Below are positions 26,702 through 36,375 of a stretch of 56,305 nt of DNA, piece by piece (the stretch's first letter is position 1; each line of letters begins with the position of its first letter). The stretch lies in the NCBI GenBank assembly GCA_028288315.1, contig JAQBNY010000075.1:1-56305 (forward strand). Direction: 5' to 3'. The stretch is from Mucilaginibacter sp. (GTDB lineage Bacteria; Bacteroidota; Bacteroidia; Sphingobacteriales; Sphingobacteriaceae). Below the pieces are notes generated by a model. The model ran no database searches, was not told the origin of the DNA, and saw only the letters and a program-made list of their open reading frames with translations. The translations under genes were made by a program, and so were the position numbers.

Positions 26702-27805
26702 ATGCAACAGAAAAAAAAGCTCTTTTTTATTATTCCTTCGTTAGTGGGTGGTGGGGCAGAGCGGGTGTTGATATCACTGGCAAATCATTTTAATACTTTA
26801 GATTATGAGTCAATAATAATTTCATTAAATAACTGTGTGCCCGCTTATGAGATTACATGCGGCGTTCAGGTTTTATTCCTCGTTAATCGTAAAAAAGATT
26901 CTCCATTGTTTAGAGTATATTATGTAGCGCAAATTTTTTTTAAACTCCTAAAGCATTTGCTAAAAGAAAAACCTGTATGCAGTATTTCTTTTATTACATC
27001 GGCCAATATCTGGGCGGGTATAACCTGTAACTTAACCAGAACACCGTATGTTGTATCAGAACGCACATCGCCTAACCGGAGCATTAATAAATTTGGCTAT
27101 TTTCATAATCATTTGGCAGCAAGGCTTTATAAAAGATCAAACGCAATTGTAGTTAGTGCAAGCGGAGTTGAGCAATGTCTTAGAGAAAATAAGAAATTTA
27201 ATAAGCTTAATAACATATGTAAGATAAATAATGCTGTTAATGTATTTGAGCCACCAACAAACACAAAGGTTCATTATCGTAAATTTATATTAGGTGTTGG
27301 CCGGCTAACGTATGTAAAAGGTTTTGATATTCTTATAAGTGCATTCAGTATGGCAAAGTTGCAAGATGTTGATTTGCTTATAGTAGGTGAGGGAGACGAA
27401 AGGGCCAACTTAATTTGTCAGATATATAACTTGGGGCTAAGGGATAGGGTGATACTAGTAGGAGCAAGAACAAATTTGCAGGATTTTTACAGCCAGGCCG
27501 AATTGTTTGTATTGCCATCAAGAAACGAGGGGTATCCTAATGCACTTGTTGAAGCCATGAGTTTTGGGTGCCCTTGCGTGGCAATGAATTGTGAGTTTGG
27601 TCCAGCTGAAATTATTATAAATAACCTTAACGGTATATTAGTTGATGTTCTATCCATTGCTTCATTATCTAATGCAATAAGTAATTTAATATCCAATCCG
27701 AACTTGATGGATCTTCTTGGAAAAAATGCTCTAAATATCAATACAACCAACAACGCTCAGCAGATTTTACAAAAATGGGAAAACCTTGTTTTGTGTAACT
27801 CTTAG
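26702..27805 (+). CDS. Glycosyltransferase family 4
   Basis: A 367-residue GT-B enzyme starting at ATG 26702; an in-frame TTG at 26681 would add seven residues and is less likely. The N-terminal loop IIPSLVGGGAERVL is the family 4 signature for the acceptor side. The C-terminal half has GVGRLTYVKGFDILI and the E-x7-E motif in SRNEGYPNALVEAMSFG. It is predicted to add a sugar to the repeat unit with retention of configuration. A run of eight A lies at codons 4-6, which could be slippage-prone. Confidence 0.9.
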   Translation: MQQKKKLFFIIPSLVGGGAERVLISLANHFNTLDYESIIISLNNCVPAYEITCGVQVLFLVNRKKDSPLFRVYYVAQIFFKLLKHLLKEKPVCSISFITSANIWAGITCNLTRTPYVVSERTSPNRSINKFGYFHNHLAARLYKRSNAIVVSASGVEQCLRENKKFNKLNNICKINNAVNVFEPPTNTKVHYRKFILGVGRLTYVKGFDILISAFSMAKLQDVDLLIVGEGDERANLICQIYNLGLRDRVILVGARTNLQDFYSQAELFVLPSRNEGYPNALVEAMSFGCPCVAMNCEFGPAEIIINNLNGILVDVLSIASLSNAISNLISNPNLMDLLGKNALNINTTNNAQQILQKWENLVLCNS

Positions 27806-27856
27806 AAATATAATCAGATTTTAAAGGTTTGCTTTCATTGTGAAAAATCATCAGGT

Positions 27857-28609
27857 ATGGTGCAATATCTAATACGATTAGACGACCTATGTCCAACAAA
27901 TAATCTAACAAAATGGCAACGCTTTTTTAATTTATTTGATGATTTTGGAATAAAGCCAATAATTGCGGTAATACCGTACAATGTAGATCCGAAGTTACTT
28001 AAATGCGGAAATTACAACCCTAACTATTGGCAACTGGTGAGGGAACTTCAGCGAAAAGGGTATACAATAGGGATGCATGGTTATGAACATCTTTATCAGA
28101 GCACCAATTCGGGCTTATTACGAATGAATAACAGGTCTGAATTTGCGGGTTTGCCTTTAATTGCACAAGAAGCAAAAATTAAACATGCTTCAGAAATATT
28201 TAAGCAGGAAGGAGTAATTACATCTTGCTTTATTGCACCGGCACACACATTTGATATTAACACACTTATAGCTTTAAAAAAATATTCATATATAAAAACC
28301 ATCAGTGATGGATTATTAAATATGCCATATAAAAGATTTGGGTTTAATTGGATACCTGCACAGCTTTCTGAAGTTGCCGAAAAAAAAGCAAACACCTGGA
28401 CATTTAATTACCATCCTGAAACTTGTACCGACAGAGAGTTTTATAATTTGGAAAAGTTTATTGTGAAATATTATAAGCACTTTGTTTCTACAGATGCACT
28501 TGTCTTTAAAGAGTATACCTGGTATGACAGTATAAAGGAACAGGCAATTATTTATCGCCGTTTATTGCGTGATAAGCTAAAATTTGCAGCCGCTCTGCTC
28601 AAATTTTAA
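27857..28609 (+). CDS. DUF2334-type polysaccharide deacetylase-like protein
   Basis: A 250-residue protein with an NodB-like fold. RLDDLCPTN near residue 7 holds the Asp pair that in this fold supplies the catalytic base and a metal ligand. GYTIGMHGYEHLYQ (about 70-83) holds the HxxxH-type metal ligands. CFIAPAHTFD (about 120-130) fits the third motif. No signal peptide is seen, so it should act in the cytoplasm on a lipid-linked or nucleotide-linked sugar rather than on finished polymer. A likely role is N- or O-deacetylation of a repeat-unit sugar, but the substrate is unknown. It lies 51 bases after the GT4 gene. Confidence 0.8.
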   Translation: MVQYLIRLDDLCPTNNLTKWQRFFNLFDDFGIKPIIAVIPYNVDPKLLKCGNYNPNYWQLVRELQRKGYTIGMHGYEHLYQSTNSGLLRMNNRSEFAGLPLIAQEAKIKHASEIFKQEGVITSCFIAPAHTFDINTLIALKKYSYIKTISDGLLNMPYKRFGFNWIPAQLSEVAEKKANTWTFNYHPETCTDREFYNLEKFIVKYYKHFVSTDALVFKEYTWYDSIKEQAIIYRRLLRDKLKFAAALLKF

Positions 28610-28688
28610 GCTACTTAGATATAAGCTTTTAACAAAAAGTTTTTATGGGATGGTCACTAAATCAATTTAACAAGCTAATTACCATTTT

Positions 28689-29975
28689 ATGAATATACCT
28701 TTCTCACCACCTTACATTGATCAAACTGTGATTGATGAAGTTACTGACACATTAAATTCTAAATGGATTACTACTGGCCCAAAAGTAGTAGAACTTGAAA
28801 AGGAAGTGGTTAAGCTTACTACTTCTAAAAAGGCGATATGTGTAAATTCATGGACGTCTGGCGCAATTTTAATGCTTAAATGGTATGGTGTAAAAGCCGG
28901 TGATGAGGTTATAATACCAGCATACACTTACTGCGCCACAGCTTTAGCCGTTTTACATTGTGGGGCCACACCTGTAATGGTTGATATTGATGATGATTTT
29001 TGCATTTCAACAATAGCTGTTAAAAAGGCAATAACATCTAAAACTAAGGCTATTATAGCTGTTGATATTGCCGGATGGCCGTGTGATTATCCTAAACTCA
29101 TGAGAATTATAAAAAGCCCTGAAATATCCGGCCTTTTTATTTCAGAATCAATTAAACAAAGAAATTTGAATAGAATATTGCTAATTGCAGATGCCGCCCA
29201 TTCACTTGGGGCAAAAAGTTACGGGCATCCGTCTGCAATTAAAAGTGATATCACAATTTTTTCTTTTCATGCGGTTAAAAACATTACAACTGCGGAGGGA
29301 GGGTGTGTTTGTTTAAACCTGCCTGATAACTTTAACGTCGAAGAAGAGTATAAATATTTGAAAATATATACTTTAAACGGCCAAAATAAAGATGCTTTAT
29401 CAAAATCATTAGGTGCCGGATGGCGGTATGATATACTTTTTCAAGGACTTAAAATTAACATGCCTGATATTTGTGCGGCAATTGGATTAGCACAGATAAG
29501 AAAATATCAAAACAAGTTATTACCCTTACGTAAGGGCGTAGCTTTACAATATTGCAAAGGGTTTAAAGACAAAGCATGGGCTATATTGCCAACCTTAATT
29601 GACAGGGGCCGTGAATCAAGCTACCATTTATTTCCACTTCGCATTAAAGGTATAACGGAACAGCAACGTGATAATATTATTGATGAAATAACTTCAAACG
29701 GGGTAGCTGTTAACGTGCATTTTATACCTATGCCCATGTTAACTTATTTTAAAAGTTTAGGATATAATATTGATGATTATCCTAAAGCTTATAAGAACTA
29801 TTCTTGCGAAATATCTTTACCAATATACTCGCAACTAATTGATGAAGAGGTACAATTTATTATAAATTCAGTAATAATAGCTGTTGAAAATCAACTAACC
29901 TATGTTACCATGGAACAGTTAACCTTAGATGCTGAAAAACAGTTGATAGATTTTAATATGTACCAACATGGTTGA
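28689..29975 (+). CDS. DegT/DnrJ/EryC1/StrS-family aminotransferase (second copy, ArnB/PglE-like)
   Basis: A 428-residue PLP enzyme of the same superfamily as the 24655 gene but from another branch. The start IPFSPPYIDQTVIDEVTDTLNSKWITTGP (shown in part: ITTGPKVVELE) and the PLP Lys197 in FSFHAVKNITTAEGG match UDP-4-keto-sugar aminotransferases. There is an insertion around residues 140-165 (SGLFISESIKQRNLNR) that makes it longer than usual. The likely substrate is a UDP-4-keto-6-deoxy sugar made by the WbpM-like protein at 45151. It overlaps the PglC-like transferase by 8 bases. Confidence 0.88.
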   Translation: MNIPFSPPYIDQTVIDEVTDTLNSKWITTGPKVVELEKEVVKLTTSKKAICVNSWTSGAILMLKWYGVKAGDEVIIPAYTYCATALAVLHCGATPVMVDIDDDFCISTIAVKKAITSKTKAIIAVDIAGWPCDYPKLMRIIKSPEISGLFISESIKQRNLNRILLIADAAHSLGAKSYGHPSAIKSDITIFSFHAVKNITTAEGGCVCLNLPDNFNVEEEYKYLKIYTLNGQNKDALSKSLGAGWRYDILFQGLKINMPDICAAIGLAQIRKYQNKLLPLRKGVALQYCKGFKDKAWAILPTLIDRGRESSYHLFPLRIKGITEQQRDNIIDEITSNGVAVNVHFIPMPMLTYFKSLGYNIDDYPKAYKNYSCEISLPIYSQLIDEEVQFIINSVIIAVENQLTYVTMEQLTLDAEKQLIDFNMYQHG

Positions 29976-30564
29976 AAAAAGAGTATTTGATTTTTGTTTT
30001 GCATTAATCGGCTTAATCTGTTTAACGCCTTTGTTTATTGTAATTGCTTGCATTATTCGTTTGGATTCAAGGGGAAATATCTTCTATGTTCAACGCCGTA
30101 TTGGCCGTAATGGAATTGAATTTTTACTATATAAATTCAGAACAATGTATGTTCACTCAGAACAACTTGGGCTTTTAACAATAGGCTATCGCGATTATAG
30201 AATTACTCATATTGGCTACTGGTTGCGTAGGTATAAATTAGATGAGTTACCTCAATTATTTAACATACTTATTGGAAATATGAGCTTTGTTGGCCCAAGG
30301 CCAGAGGTGCGTAAATATGTTGAAACCTATACCAAACAACAACAAAGGGTGCTGCTTATAAAACCAGGTATAACAGACTGGGCATCAATATTATATTATA
30401 ATGAAAATGAAATATTGGCTAAATCTGAGAACCCCGAATATTTATACATTAACGAGATAATTCCAACAAAAATACTACAAAATCTAAATTACATCGATCG
30501 TCACAACCTATGGATAGATTTAAGGATCATATTCCAGACGTTGAAAAAGGTTATAAATAAATAA
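29968..30564 (+). CDS. Initiating undecaprenyl-phosphate phosphosugar transferase (PglC-like, short form)
   Basis: A 198-residue monotopic transferase. A hydrophobic re-entrant helix (about residues 8-30) is followed by the catalytic core: FYVQRRIGRNG, YKFRTMYVHSE, then LRRYKLDELPQLFNIL with the Asp-Glu pair, and FVGPRPEVRKYV near the C-terminus. It transfers a sugar-1-phosphate to undecaprenyl phosphate to start each repeat unit. The short form lacking the N-terminal WcaJ-type membrane bundle usually uses UDP-HexNAc derivatives such as diamino sugars. That fits with the adjacent UDP-keto-sugar aminotransferase, with which it overlaps by 8 bases. Confidence 0.93.
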   Translation: MVEKRVFDFCFALIGLICLTPLFIVIACIIRLDSRGNIFYVQRRIGRNGIEFLLYKFRTMYVHSEQLGLLTIGYRDYRITHIGYWLRRYKLDELPQLFNILIGNMSFVGPRPEVRKYVETYTKQQQRVLLIKPGITDWASILYYNENEILAKSENPEYLYINEIIPTKILQNLNYIDRHNLWIDLRIIFQTLKKVINK

Positions 30565-30573
30565 CATTGATTT

Positions 30574-31761
30574 ATGCTGTTTAAAAATCTATTGGTCATT
30601 TCTTTAATGGCTATGTATTTATACACACTTGCATTTGGGCTGTTTATGACAAGCTTTTTTCGGATACCTGCACCTGTTATCTTTTGTTTGCCTTTAATGT
30701 TTTTTTATAACGTACCAGTACAACGGTTTGCATATCGAACAGAAACAGTATTATTTACAATTGCCTTGATATTATATTATTTTATAGGGCAAAACGATTT
30801 TAAATATCTTTTTTTATGTATTACTACAATTGGTATGTGCACTCTTTACTTTAATTATTTTGTAGGTTTTAGCAAGTTTCGATTTAAATTAACTGTAATA
30901 ATATTTTTTGCCCTTCTTTTTTTTTCAATGATTTTAATGGTATTGGATCATAGCTATCAAAGTATTATAGATCCGATAAGAAGTATTTTATTAGATGAAC
31001 CTATAAAACAAAGCCCATCCGGCCTTGCAATTACACAATTTGCATTTGGTTACCAGGTTGCGGCCTTTACAGCTTTCATTTTAGTATTAACTATTACACT
31101 TCGGTATAACTTATTAATTATATTCATTGTTTTTCTTGCTTGTGTCGCTTTTATCTATTTAGGAATGAACCGGTCCGCATTGGTAAGCTTTGCAGTCTCA
31201 ATAACCGTATTCATATTCATTTATTACTGGTATAAAGGTGTTTTAGTTATAGGCATCGCATTTGCAGCTGGATTTCTTATATACACTTATGCATTAAAAA
31301 ACAATGCCGATCAAAAAAATAACATTTTGGCAAAAAACCAGGCAAAGGAAGCAAACGACTTTAACAGGCTTACCCTTGCTTCTGAAAATTTAGCCATTTA
31401 TTCTAACTATCCTTTCGGGCTGGTATTTTATGGTAAAGACTGGCAAGACGTTACTTACAGAAATCCAGTTTTTCCGGATAGCTTAAGTTCTCATAATGCG
31501 TATTTAATGTTTTTAACTTATTTGGGCCCTTTTTTGGGATTAGGACTATTAGGAGCTATTTATTACAGGATAAATAAACTTTACTGGATTACCTTTAAGC
31601 ATATAAAACTTAAATCTAACGCCATTGTAATTGCATTGCTATTTTCATTATTGGCTGTATCATTTAATGCGCTTTCACATACCGGATGGTTATTAAATGC
31701 AGATGGGCCAACCCTCTTTCTATATTATAGTATTCTGCAAGGCTCAAAAATATATCTATAA
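30574..31761 (+). CDS. Wzy-like O-antigen/capsule polymerase
   Basis: A 395-residue protein with about 11-12 hydrophobic helices and little other sequence. A large loop around residues 125-150 and another near 245-310 lie between helices; the second holds the SLSSHNAYLMFLTYLGP motif, which resembles the conserved H-N-x-Y-L region of Wzy/WaaL ligases. It should polymerise repeat units in the periplasm together with the Wzc-like chain-length regulator. The position in the cluster and topology support the call; sequence similarity among polymerases is always low. Confidence 0.8.
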   Translation: MLFKNLLVISLMAMYLYTLAFGLFMTSFFRIPAPVIFCLPLMFFYNVPVQRFAYRTETVLFTIALILYYFIGQNDFKYLFLCITTIGMCTLYFNYFVGFSKFRFKLTVIIFFALLFFSMILMVLDHSYQSIIDPIRSILLDEPIKQSPSGLAITQFAFGYQVAAFTAFILVLTITLRYNLLIIFIVFLACVAFIYLGMNRSALVSFAVSITVFIFIYYWYKGVLVIGIAFAAGFLIYTYALKNNADQKNNILAKNQAKEANDFNRLTLASENLAIYSNYPFGLVFYGKDWQDVTYRNPVFPDSLSSHNAYLMFLTYLGPFLGLGLLGAIYYRINKLYWITFKHIKLKSNAIVIALLFSLLAVSFNALSHTGWLLNADGPTLFLYYSILQGSKIYL

Positions 31762-31812
31762 CATTAGTTTAAAGTCACCTGTAGGTGATGATTGCTAAAT
31801 ACATCTATAAAA

Positions 31813-32871
31813 ATGGGAAAAAAAATATTTCTGATTTTAGGATCATTGGGTGCGGGCGGCTCAGAACGTGTTTATTGGTTGTTAGCCCAATACTTTAATA
31901 ATGCCGGTTATAACGTGTCTGTTGTTTTTTTGAATTCAAATGAACGATGCTTCTCAACTGATATAGATGGCATTAAATTTATTGATCTTAAAACTATAAA
32001 GGCTTCCAGATCTTTTTTTAAACTATATAAGCTATTAAAAGCTGAAAAGCCTTACGCGGTTTTTTCTACAATAGACAACATTAATATATTACTGGGAATA
32101 GTAACCTGGGTTTTAAAAATACCAAATGCAATTGCTAGGGTATCAAACAACCCCGGAGAAATGAAAGGCTTTTATGATTTTAAAAGCAATTTTTATAACT
32201 CATTTACTAAAATATTTTTTTCAAAATTCAACTATATAGTTTGCCAAACTACAGAAATGCAAAACTCTATTATAACGCAGTACGGTATTAATAAAGCTAG
32301 ATTAAGAGTAGTATCAAATCCTGTTCTTACCTCGCCGCTTATAAAAACAAATAATGGATCGGGGTGCAAAAAGTTGATTGTAGTATGCAGGCTAGCAAAG
32401 GAAAAGGGCGTAGTTAGATTGCTAAGAATAATTAGCAAACTGCCTGAACATTATTTATTAACTGTTATTGGAGACGGGCCATTAATGAATAGCCTTAAGG
32501 CAGAGGCAGCCAATTTGAAGTTAGGTAAAAGGGTCACCTTTATTGGCGAAATTCAGAATGTACCAGCACAAATTATAAAGTACGATCTTTTTGTGTTAAC
32601 CTCCTTTACAGAAGGTTTTCCGAATGTGATGCTTGAATCCTTAAGTGTAGGGGTACCTATAGTTTGTTACAGGGTTGGAGGTGCCGAGGATTTGATTCGG
32701 GAAGGACTTAACGGATATATTGTAGAGCAAAATGACGCCGAGTCGTTTAAAAATAAAATATTATTAGCTTGTTCGCATTCGTGGTCACATGAAAAAATTA
32801 AGGAAGATGTATATCATCGGTTTTCTTTAGAGAACATTGGGCATCAATACGAAAATCTGTTAACTAATTAA
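31813..32871 (+). CDS. Glycosyltransferase family 4
   Basis: A 352-residue GT-B enzyme starting at ATG 31813; an in-frame TTG at 31792 is less likely. The N-terminus has FLILGSLGAGGSERVYW, the GGxER motif of family 4. The C-terminal half has VCRLAKEKGVVRLLRII and the E-x7-E motif in TEGFPNVMLESLSVG. It resembles the 26702 enzyme in layout, so the two may add sugars in related linkages. It lies between the polymerase and an asparagine-synthase-like gene, with 51 and 10 bases of spacing. Confidence 0.9.
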   Translation: MGKKIFLILGSLGAGGSERVYWLLAQYFNNAGYNVSVVFLNSNERCFSTDIDGIKFIDLKTIKASRSFFKLYKLLKAEKPYAVFSTIDNINILLGIVTWVLKIPNAIARVSNNPGEMKGFYDFKSNFYNSFTKIFFSKFNYIVCQTTEMQNSIITQYGINKARLRVVSNPVLTSPLIKTNNGSGCKKLIVVCRLAKEKGVVRLLRIISKLPEHYLLTVIGDGPLMNSLKAEAANLKLGKRVTFIGEIQNVPAQIIKYDLFVLTSFTEGFPNVMLESLSVGVPIVCYRVGGAEDLIREGLNGYIVEQNDAESFKNKILLACSHSWSHEKIKEDVYHRFSLENIGHQYENLLTN

Positions 32872-32881
32872 TACTGTTGGT

Positions 32882-34723
32882 ATGTGTGGTATTTATGGAT
32901 CAACTACATTTTATGATGATGATATAGTTAAAGCCAAACTTGGCAGGGTTGGTTTCCGCGGCCCGGATCAATCTAATTTTGAACGGATTGAATCTGTTGT
33001 GTTAGGTCATAACCGGTTAGCTATTGTAGATCTTGACAAACGATCCGATCAGCCATTTAGTTATAAGCATTTAAAAGTTGTGTTTAATGGCGAAATATAT
33101 AATTATCTCTCCCTCAGATCTAGGTTAAAACTACTTGGGCATACATTTTTTACAGAATCTGATACTGAAGTACTTGCTGCCGCATATCTTCAATACGATG
33201 AGCTTTGTGTTAATCATTTTAATGGAATGTTCGCCTTTGTTATTTATGATAAAAAAAGGCAAATATTTTTTGGGGGTAGGGACAGGTTAGGAAAAAAACC
33301 ATTGTATTACGCTCATAACGGCTTAAACTTTGAGTTTGCCAGTCAACCATCACAAATTAGCATTGGTAAGAATGTTAATTTAGATGAACAAGCAATAAAT
33401 GAATTCTTTGTATGGGGATATATACCAGAACCACGTTCGGCCTGGAAAGAAATTAAAAAGCTTAAAGCAGGGTATTCTTTTAATTATCATCTTAAAACAG
33501 GAGTGTTTTGTAGTAGAAAATACTGGGATATTGATACATTAAACAGTAATGTTTATGATGGAGGATACCTAAATGCCAAAGATGAACTTGAACGCTTATT
33601 AATCAATTCGGTTAAAATTCGAATGCGTGCTGATGTCAGATTAGGAGTATTTCTTTCGGGCGGAATAGATTCGTCGTTAATCGCGGCCATTGCGTCAAAA
33701 AATATCAAACATGTAAAAACATTTTGTATCAAATTCAATGAGAAAGGTTTCGACGAAAGTTTATATGCAAGTAACATAGCCAGTTATTTAAAAACCGATC
33801 ATCATACTATTGAGTGCAATCCTAATGATGGTATTAGCTTGATTGAAAATTTTGGAGAATATTATGACGAGCCATTTGCTGATTTTAGTGCCATACCATC
33901 ATTGTTGTTAAGTAAGTATACAAAGCAACATGTTACAGTAGCTTTAAGTGGAGATGGTGGAGATGAATGTTTTTATGGGTACGCACGATATAAAAGGATA
34001 AATATGGTAAACCATATTTATAAATATCCTCACTCAATAAGAAAAATAGTGAGCTCGGTCATGCAACTATCTCCAAACTATCAACATAAACTGCTTGGTT
34101 TGGGGGTTGCCAAAACAAATATAAAAACACTTTATGCATTGATGTTTGGCGGATTAGAATACTCATGGTTAACTGAACCTGAAAAAGCCTTAGATGTCCC
34201 CTTTATGAATGTATGGAACTCTAAATCAGGAAGTCTTTTACAAAAAATGTCAGCTTTTGATATTAAAACATATTTAAATGGAGATATCAATACAAAAGTA
34301 GACCGTGCTTTCATGGCATTTGCTGTAGAGGCCAGGGCTCCACTAATGGACTATCGAATTGTTGAATTTGCACAACATCTGCCAGATGAATTTAAATCTT
34401 ATAAGGGTGTTCAAAAACGGATATTAAAAGATATATTATATAAATACGTCCCCAGCCAATTTTTTGCAAGGCCTAAAGCTGGGTTCACGCTTCCACTAAG
34501 TAATTGGTTGAAACATGAATTAAAACAGTATGTACTTGACGAAATGTCAATAACTGCGCTTAAGGATATTCCTGGTATTAATGTAGAAAGAACGGTAGCT
34601 ATTATTCAGCAGCATATGGATGGTAAATGGAACAGGGCTTCGCAAATATGGAAGTTGTTAGTTTTTACGCAGTGGTTAAAAAATCAAAAGTCAAACAAGT
34701 TACACTCTTTACAGATAGTTTAA
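32882..34723 (+). CDS. Asparagine synthase (glutamine-hydrolysing)-like amidotransferase, probable sugar-amide former
   Basis: A 613-residue AsnB-type protein. The glutaminase domain starts with the catalytic Cys2 in MCGIYGST, with FRGPDQSNF and GHNRLAIVDL following. The synthase domain has the PP-loop SGGIDSSL (about 258-265) and ALSGDGGDECFYGY near 355. Inside a polysaccharide cluster such paralogues (for example WbpS) are thought to amidate uronic acid sugars rather than make asparagine. This fits the WbpA-like dehydrogenase and the UDP-glucuronate epimerase in the same cluster. The next gene is a FemAB-like protein 10 bases away, which may use a related acyl or amide group. Confidence 0.87.
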   Translation: MCGIYGSTTFYDDDIVKAKLGRVGFRGPDQSNFERIESVVLGHNRLAIVDLDKRSDQPFSYKHLKVVFNGEIYNYLSLRSRLKLLGHTFFTESDTEVLAAAYLQYDELCVNHFNGMFAFVIYDKKRQIFFGGRDRLGKKPLYYAHNGLNFEFASQPSQISIGKNVNLDEQAINEFFVWGYIPEPRSAWKEIKKLKAGYSFNYHLKTGVFCSRKYWDIDTLNSNVYDGGYLNAKDELERLLINSVKIRMRADVRLGVFLSGGIDSSLIAAIASKNIKHVKTFCIKFNEKGFDESLYASNIASYLKTDHHTIECNPNDGISLIENFGEYYDEPFADFSAIPSLLLSKYTKQHVTVALSGDGGDECFYGYARYKRINMVNHIYKYPHSIRKIVSSVMQLSPNYQHKLLGLGVAKTNIKTLYALMFGGLEYSWLTEPEKALDVPFMNVWNSKSGSLLQKMSAFDIKTYLNGDINTKVDRAFMAFAVEARAPLMDYRIVEFAQHLPDEFKSYKGVQKRILKDILYKYVPSQFFARPKAGFTLPLSNWLKHELKQYVLDEMSITALKDIPGINVERTVAIIQQHMDGKWNRASQIWKLLVFTQWLKNQKSNKLHSLQIV

Positions 34724-34733
34724 TAATAGTTAT

Positions 34734-35462
34734 ATGATTCAGATTAAAGCAAATGCATTAGGAGTAATGCCCTTAAGTATTATATGGTTTGCAAATAAAC
34801 CAATGAAATTAAATTGCCTGAATAGCTTTTACAAACAGAGTACATGCTGTGAAGATATATCAGGATATCAAAGAAAGTCTTTTTATACAAAAATAATTGA
34901 TTTAACGGCATCAGAGGAGAGTATTGCAGGCAAATTTGATCAAAGCACTATTTATAAAATTCGTCGCTCGGCAAGGGAAGGTGTTACCACGGATATAGAA
35001 TCAGATATCAACCAATTTGTTATATTTTATAACCTTTTTGCCAATACTAAGCAGCTATCAAGCCTGGGTCAGAATTTCTATAAATACCAATCTGTAATAT
35101 TTATTACTAAAGCAGTTTATAATCAACAAGATATAGTTATGCATGCTTATCTTACTGATAAGGACCTAAAAAGGGTTCGGCTGTTTCACTCGGCATCTCT
35201 TTTTAGAGAAATGAACAATGCAGAAAGCAAAGCGATAGTGGGGAGAGCTAACAGACTATTGCATTTTAAAGATATGTGTCTATTTAAAAAAGAAGGGTAT
35301 GAAATTTATGACTTAGGAGGCTATGCGGAAGGTACAAGCGATGAAGCGTTGTTAGGAATAAATAGATTTAAAGATAGCTTTGGCGGTAAACTTATTCAAG
35401 AAAGTGATTATTTACCCCTGCCTGCTAAAATTTTATCAGCATTAGGGAAATTATTTAAATAG
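34734..35462 (+). CDS. FemAB/GNAT-fold acyl- or aminoacyl-transferase-like protein
   Basis: A 242-residue protein. TIYKIRRSAREGVTTDI (about residues 73-89) and YEIYDLGGYAEGTSDEALLGINRFKDSFGG (read as two pieces, about 190-218) are typical of the FemAB-like GNAT fold: an R-x-x-R-K/A-E-x-G segment in the first half and a glycine-rich D-x-G-G-x segment before IxxFKxxFGG. It is shorter than full FemX (about 330), so it probably represents one and a half GNAT domains. A role in adding an acyl or amino-acid group to a sugar is inferred. It stands between the AsnB-like gene and the propeller gene with 10 and 6 bases of spacing. Confidence 0.7.
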   Translation: MIQIKANALGVMPLSIIWFANKPMKLNCLNSFYKQSTCCEDISGYQRKSFYTKIIDLTASEESIAGKFDQSTIYKIRRSAREGVTTDIESDINQFVIFYNLFANTKQLSSLGQNFYKYQSVIFITKAVYNQQDIVMHAYLTDKDLKRVRLFHSASLFREMNNAESKAIVGRANRLLHFKDMCLFKKEGYEIYDLGGYAEGTSDEALLGINRFKDSFGGKLIQESDYLPLPAKILSALGKLFK

Positions 35463-35468
35463 TAGGGA

Positions 35469-36365
35469 ATGATTGACTGGTTAAAAATCTTTGAAAAATT
35501 TTTTTTTTATGATAAATGGAATATTGGACATAGTGTTCAATCTCCAGAAAATTTAATAGAGACACAACAATTAACGGACGAAATTACCTGGCTTTGCGAA
35601 GATCGAACGGATTACAAAGCAGATCCTTTTATCATAAATATTTATGACCGTTTGCATTTATTTTATGAAGAATTAAAATATTGGAAAGGAAAAGGTCAAA
35701 TTATTGTAGCAGATGGCCTGCAGTGTAAAAACAAAAAAAAAGTTAAAGGAATAAGCGAACAAAATATCCATCTTTCTTATCCCAATGTATTTGAATCTAA
35801 CGGTAAAGTTTACTGTATTCCGGAAACCTCGCAAATGCAACAAATAGCTTTATATGAAGTAGATAAAAACAAGCCTTATATTTTCAAAAAAATTAAAATT
35901 TTAAAGGAAGGCGCCGCCTTTGTTGATAGTTCAATTATATATTATCAGGGCAAGTACTGGTTGTTTACAAGCTTATCCGGTAAGTACGGAGAGCTTCACA
36001 TTTTTTATGCCGATACCTTGTTAGATGAATTTAAGGCTCATAAATTAAATCCAATAGTAGTTGGATATAATGAGAGCAGATCTGCCGGTACTTTATTTAT
36101 AGTGAACCATCAATTATACATGCCTACACAAAACCCTGGTAAATGTTATGGTGGTTCAATAATGATAAACAAAATAACTCTTCTTAGTGAGAGTGCCTTT
36201 CAGTGTCAAAACTGTTTTGAAATAAAACCAAAAGCTCCCTATAATGAAGGGGTGCATACAATAAATTTTGTTGGCAATTTAATTGTTGTTGATGGTAAAC
36301 GCAGAGTTTTCAGCTTGTTAACACCTATAAAAAAAGTGGTTAAAAAAGTAAAAAATATCTTTTAA
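35469..36365 (+). CDS. GINT1-like beta-propeller protein of unknown function in polysaccharide tailoring
   Basis: A 298-residue protein that looks like a five-bladed beta-propeller. It matches the N-terminal region of the glucosamine inositolphosphorylceramide transferase family: DYKADPFIINIYDRLHLFYEE, then LSYPNVFESNGKVYCIPET and AAFVDSSIIYYQGKYWLF. The spaced DPF, SYPxV, P-E-T and F-x-D-x-S motifs resemble GH43/GH68-like propellers, but no enzymatic activity is certain. Bacterial copies often accompany formyl- or methionyl-transferase-like genes. There is a run of ten T at codons 11-14 (35499-35508). The protein has no signal peptide, so it is cytoplasmic. Confidence 0.7.
   Translation: MIDWLKIFEKFFFYDKWNIGHSVQSPENLIETQQLTDEITWLCEDRTDYKADPFIINIYDRLHLFYEELKYWKGKGQIIVADGLQCKNKKKVKGISEQNIHLSYPNVFESNGKVYCIPETSQMQQIALYEVDKNKPYIFKKIKILKEGAAFVDSSIIYYQGKYWLFTSLSGKYGELHIFYADTLLDEFKAHKLNPIVVGYNESRSAGTLFIVNHQLYMPTQNPGKCYGGSIMINKITLLSESAFQCQNCFEIKPKAPYNEGVHTINFVGNLIVVDGKRRVFSLLTPIKKVVKKVKNIF
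35499..35508. repeat. Poly-T tract (10) near the start of the propeller gene
   Basis: Ten consecutive T follow five A within codons 9-14 of the gene that starts at 35469. Homopolymers of this length so near a start codon are prone to slipped-strand mispairing, and a one-base change would abolish the protein. Whether it varies in the population is unknown. Confidence 0.5.
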
Positions 36366-36375
36366 AGTTCTGAGT

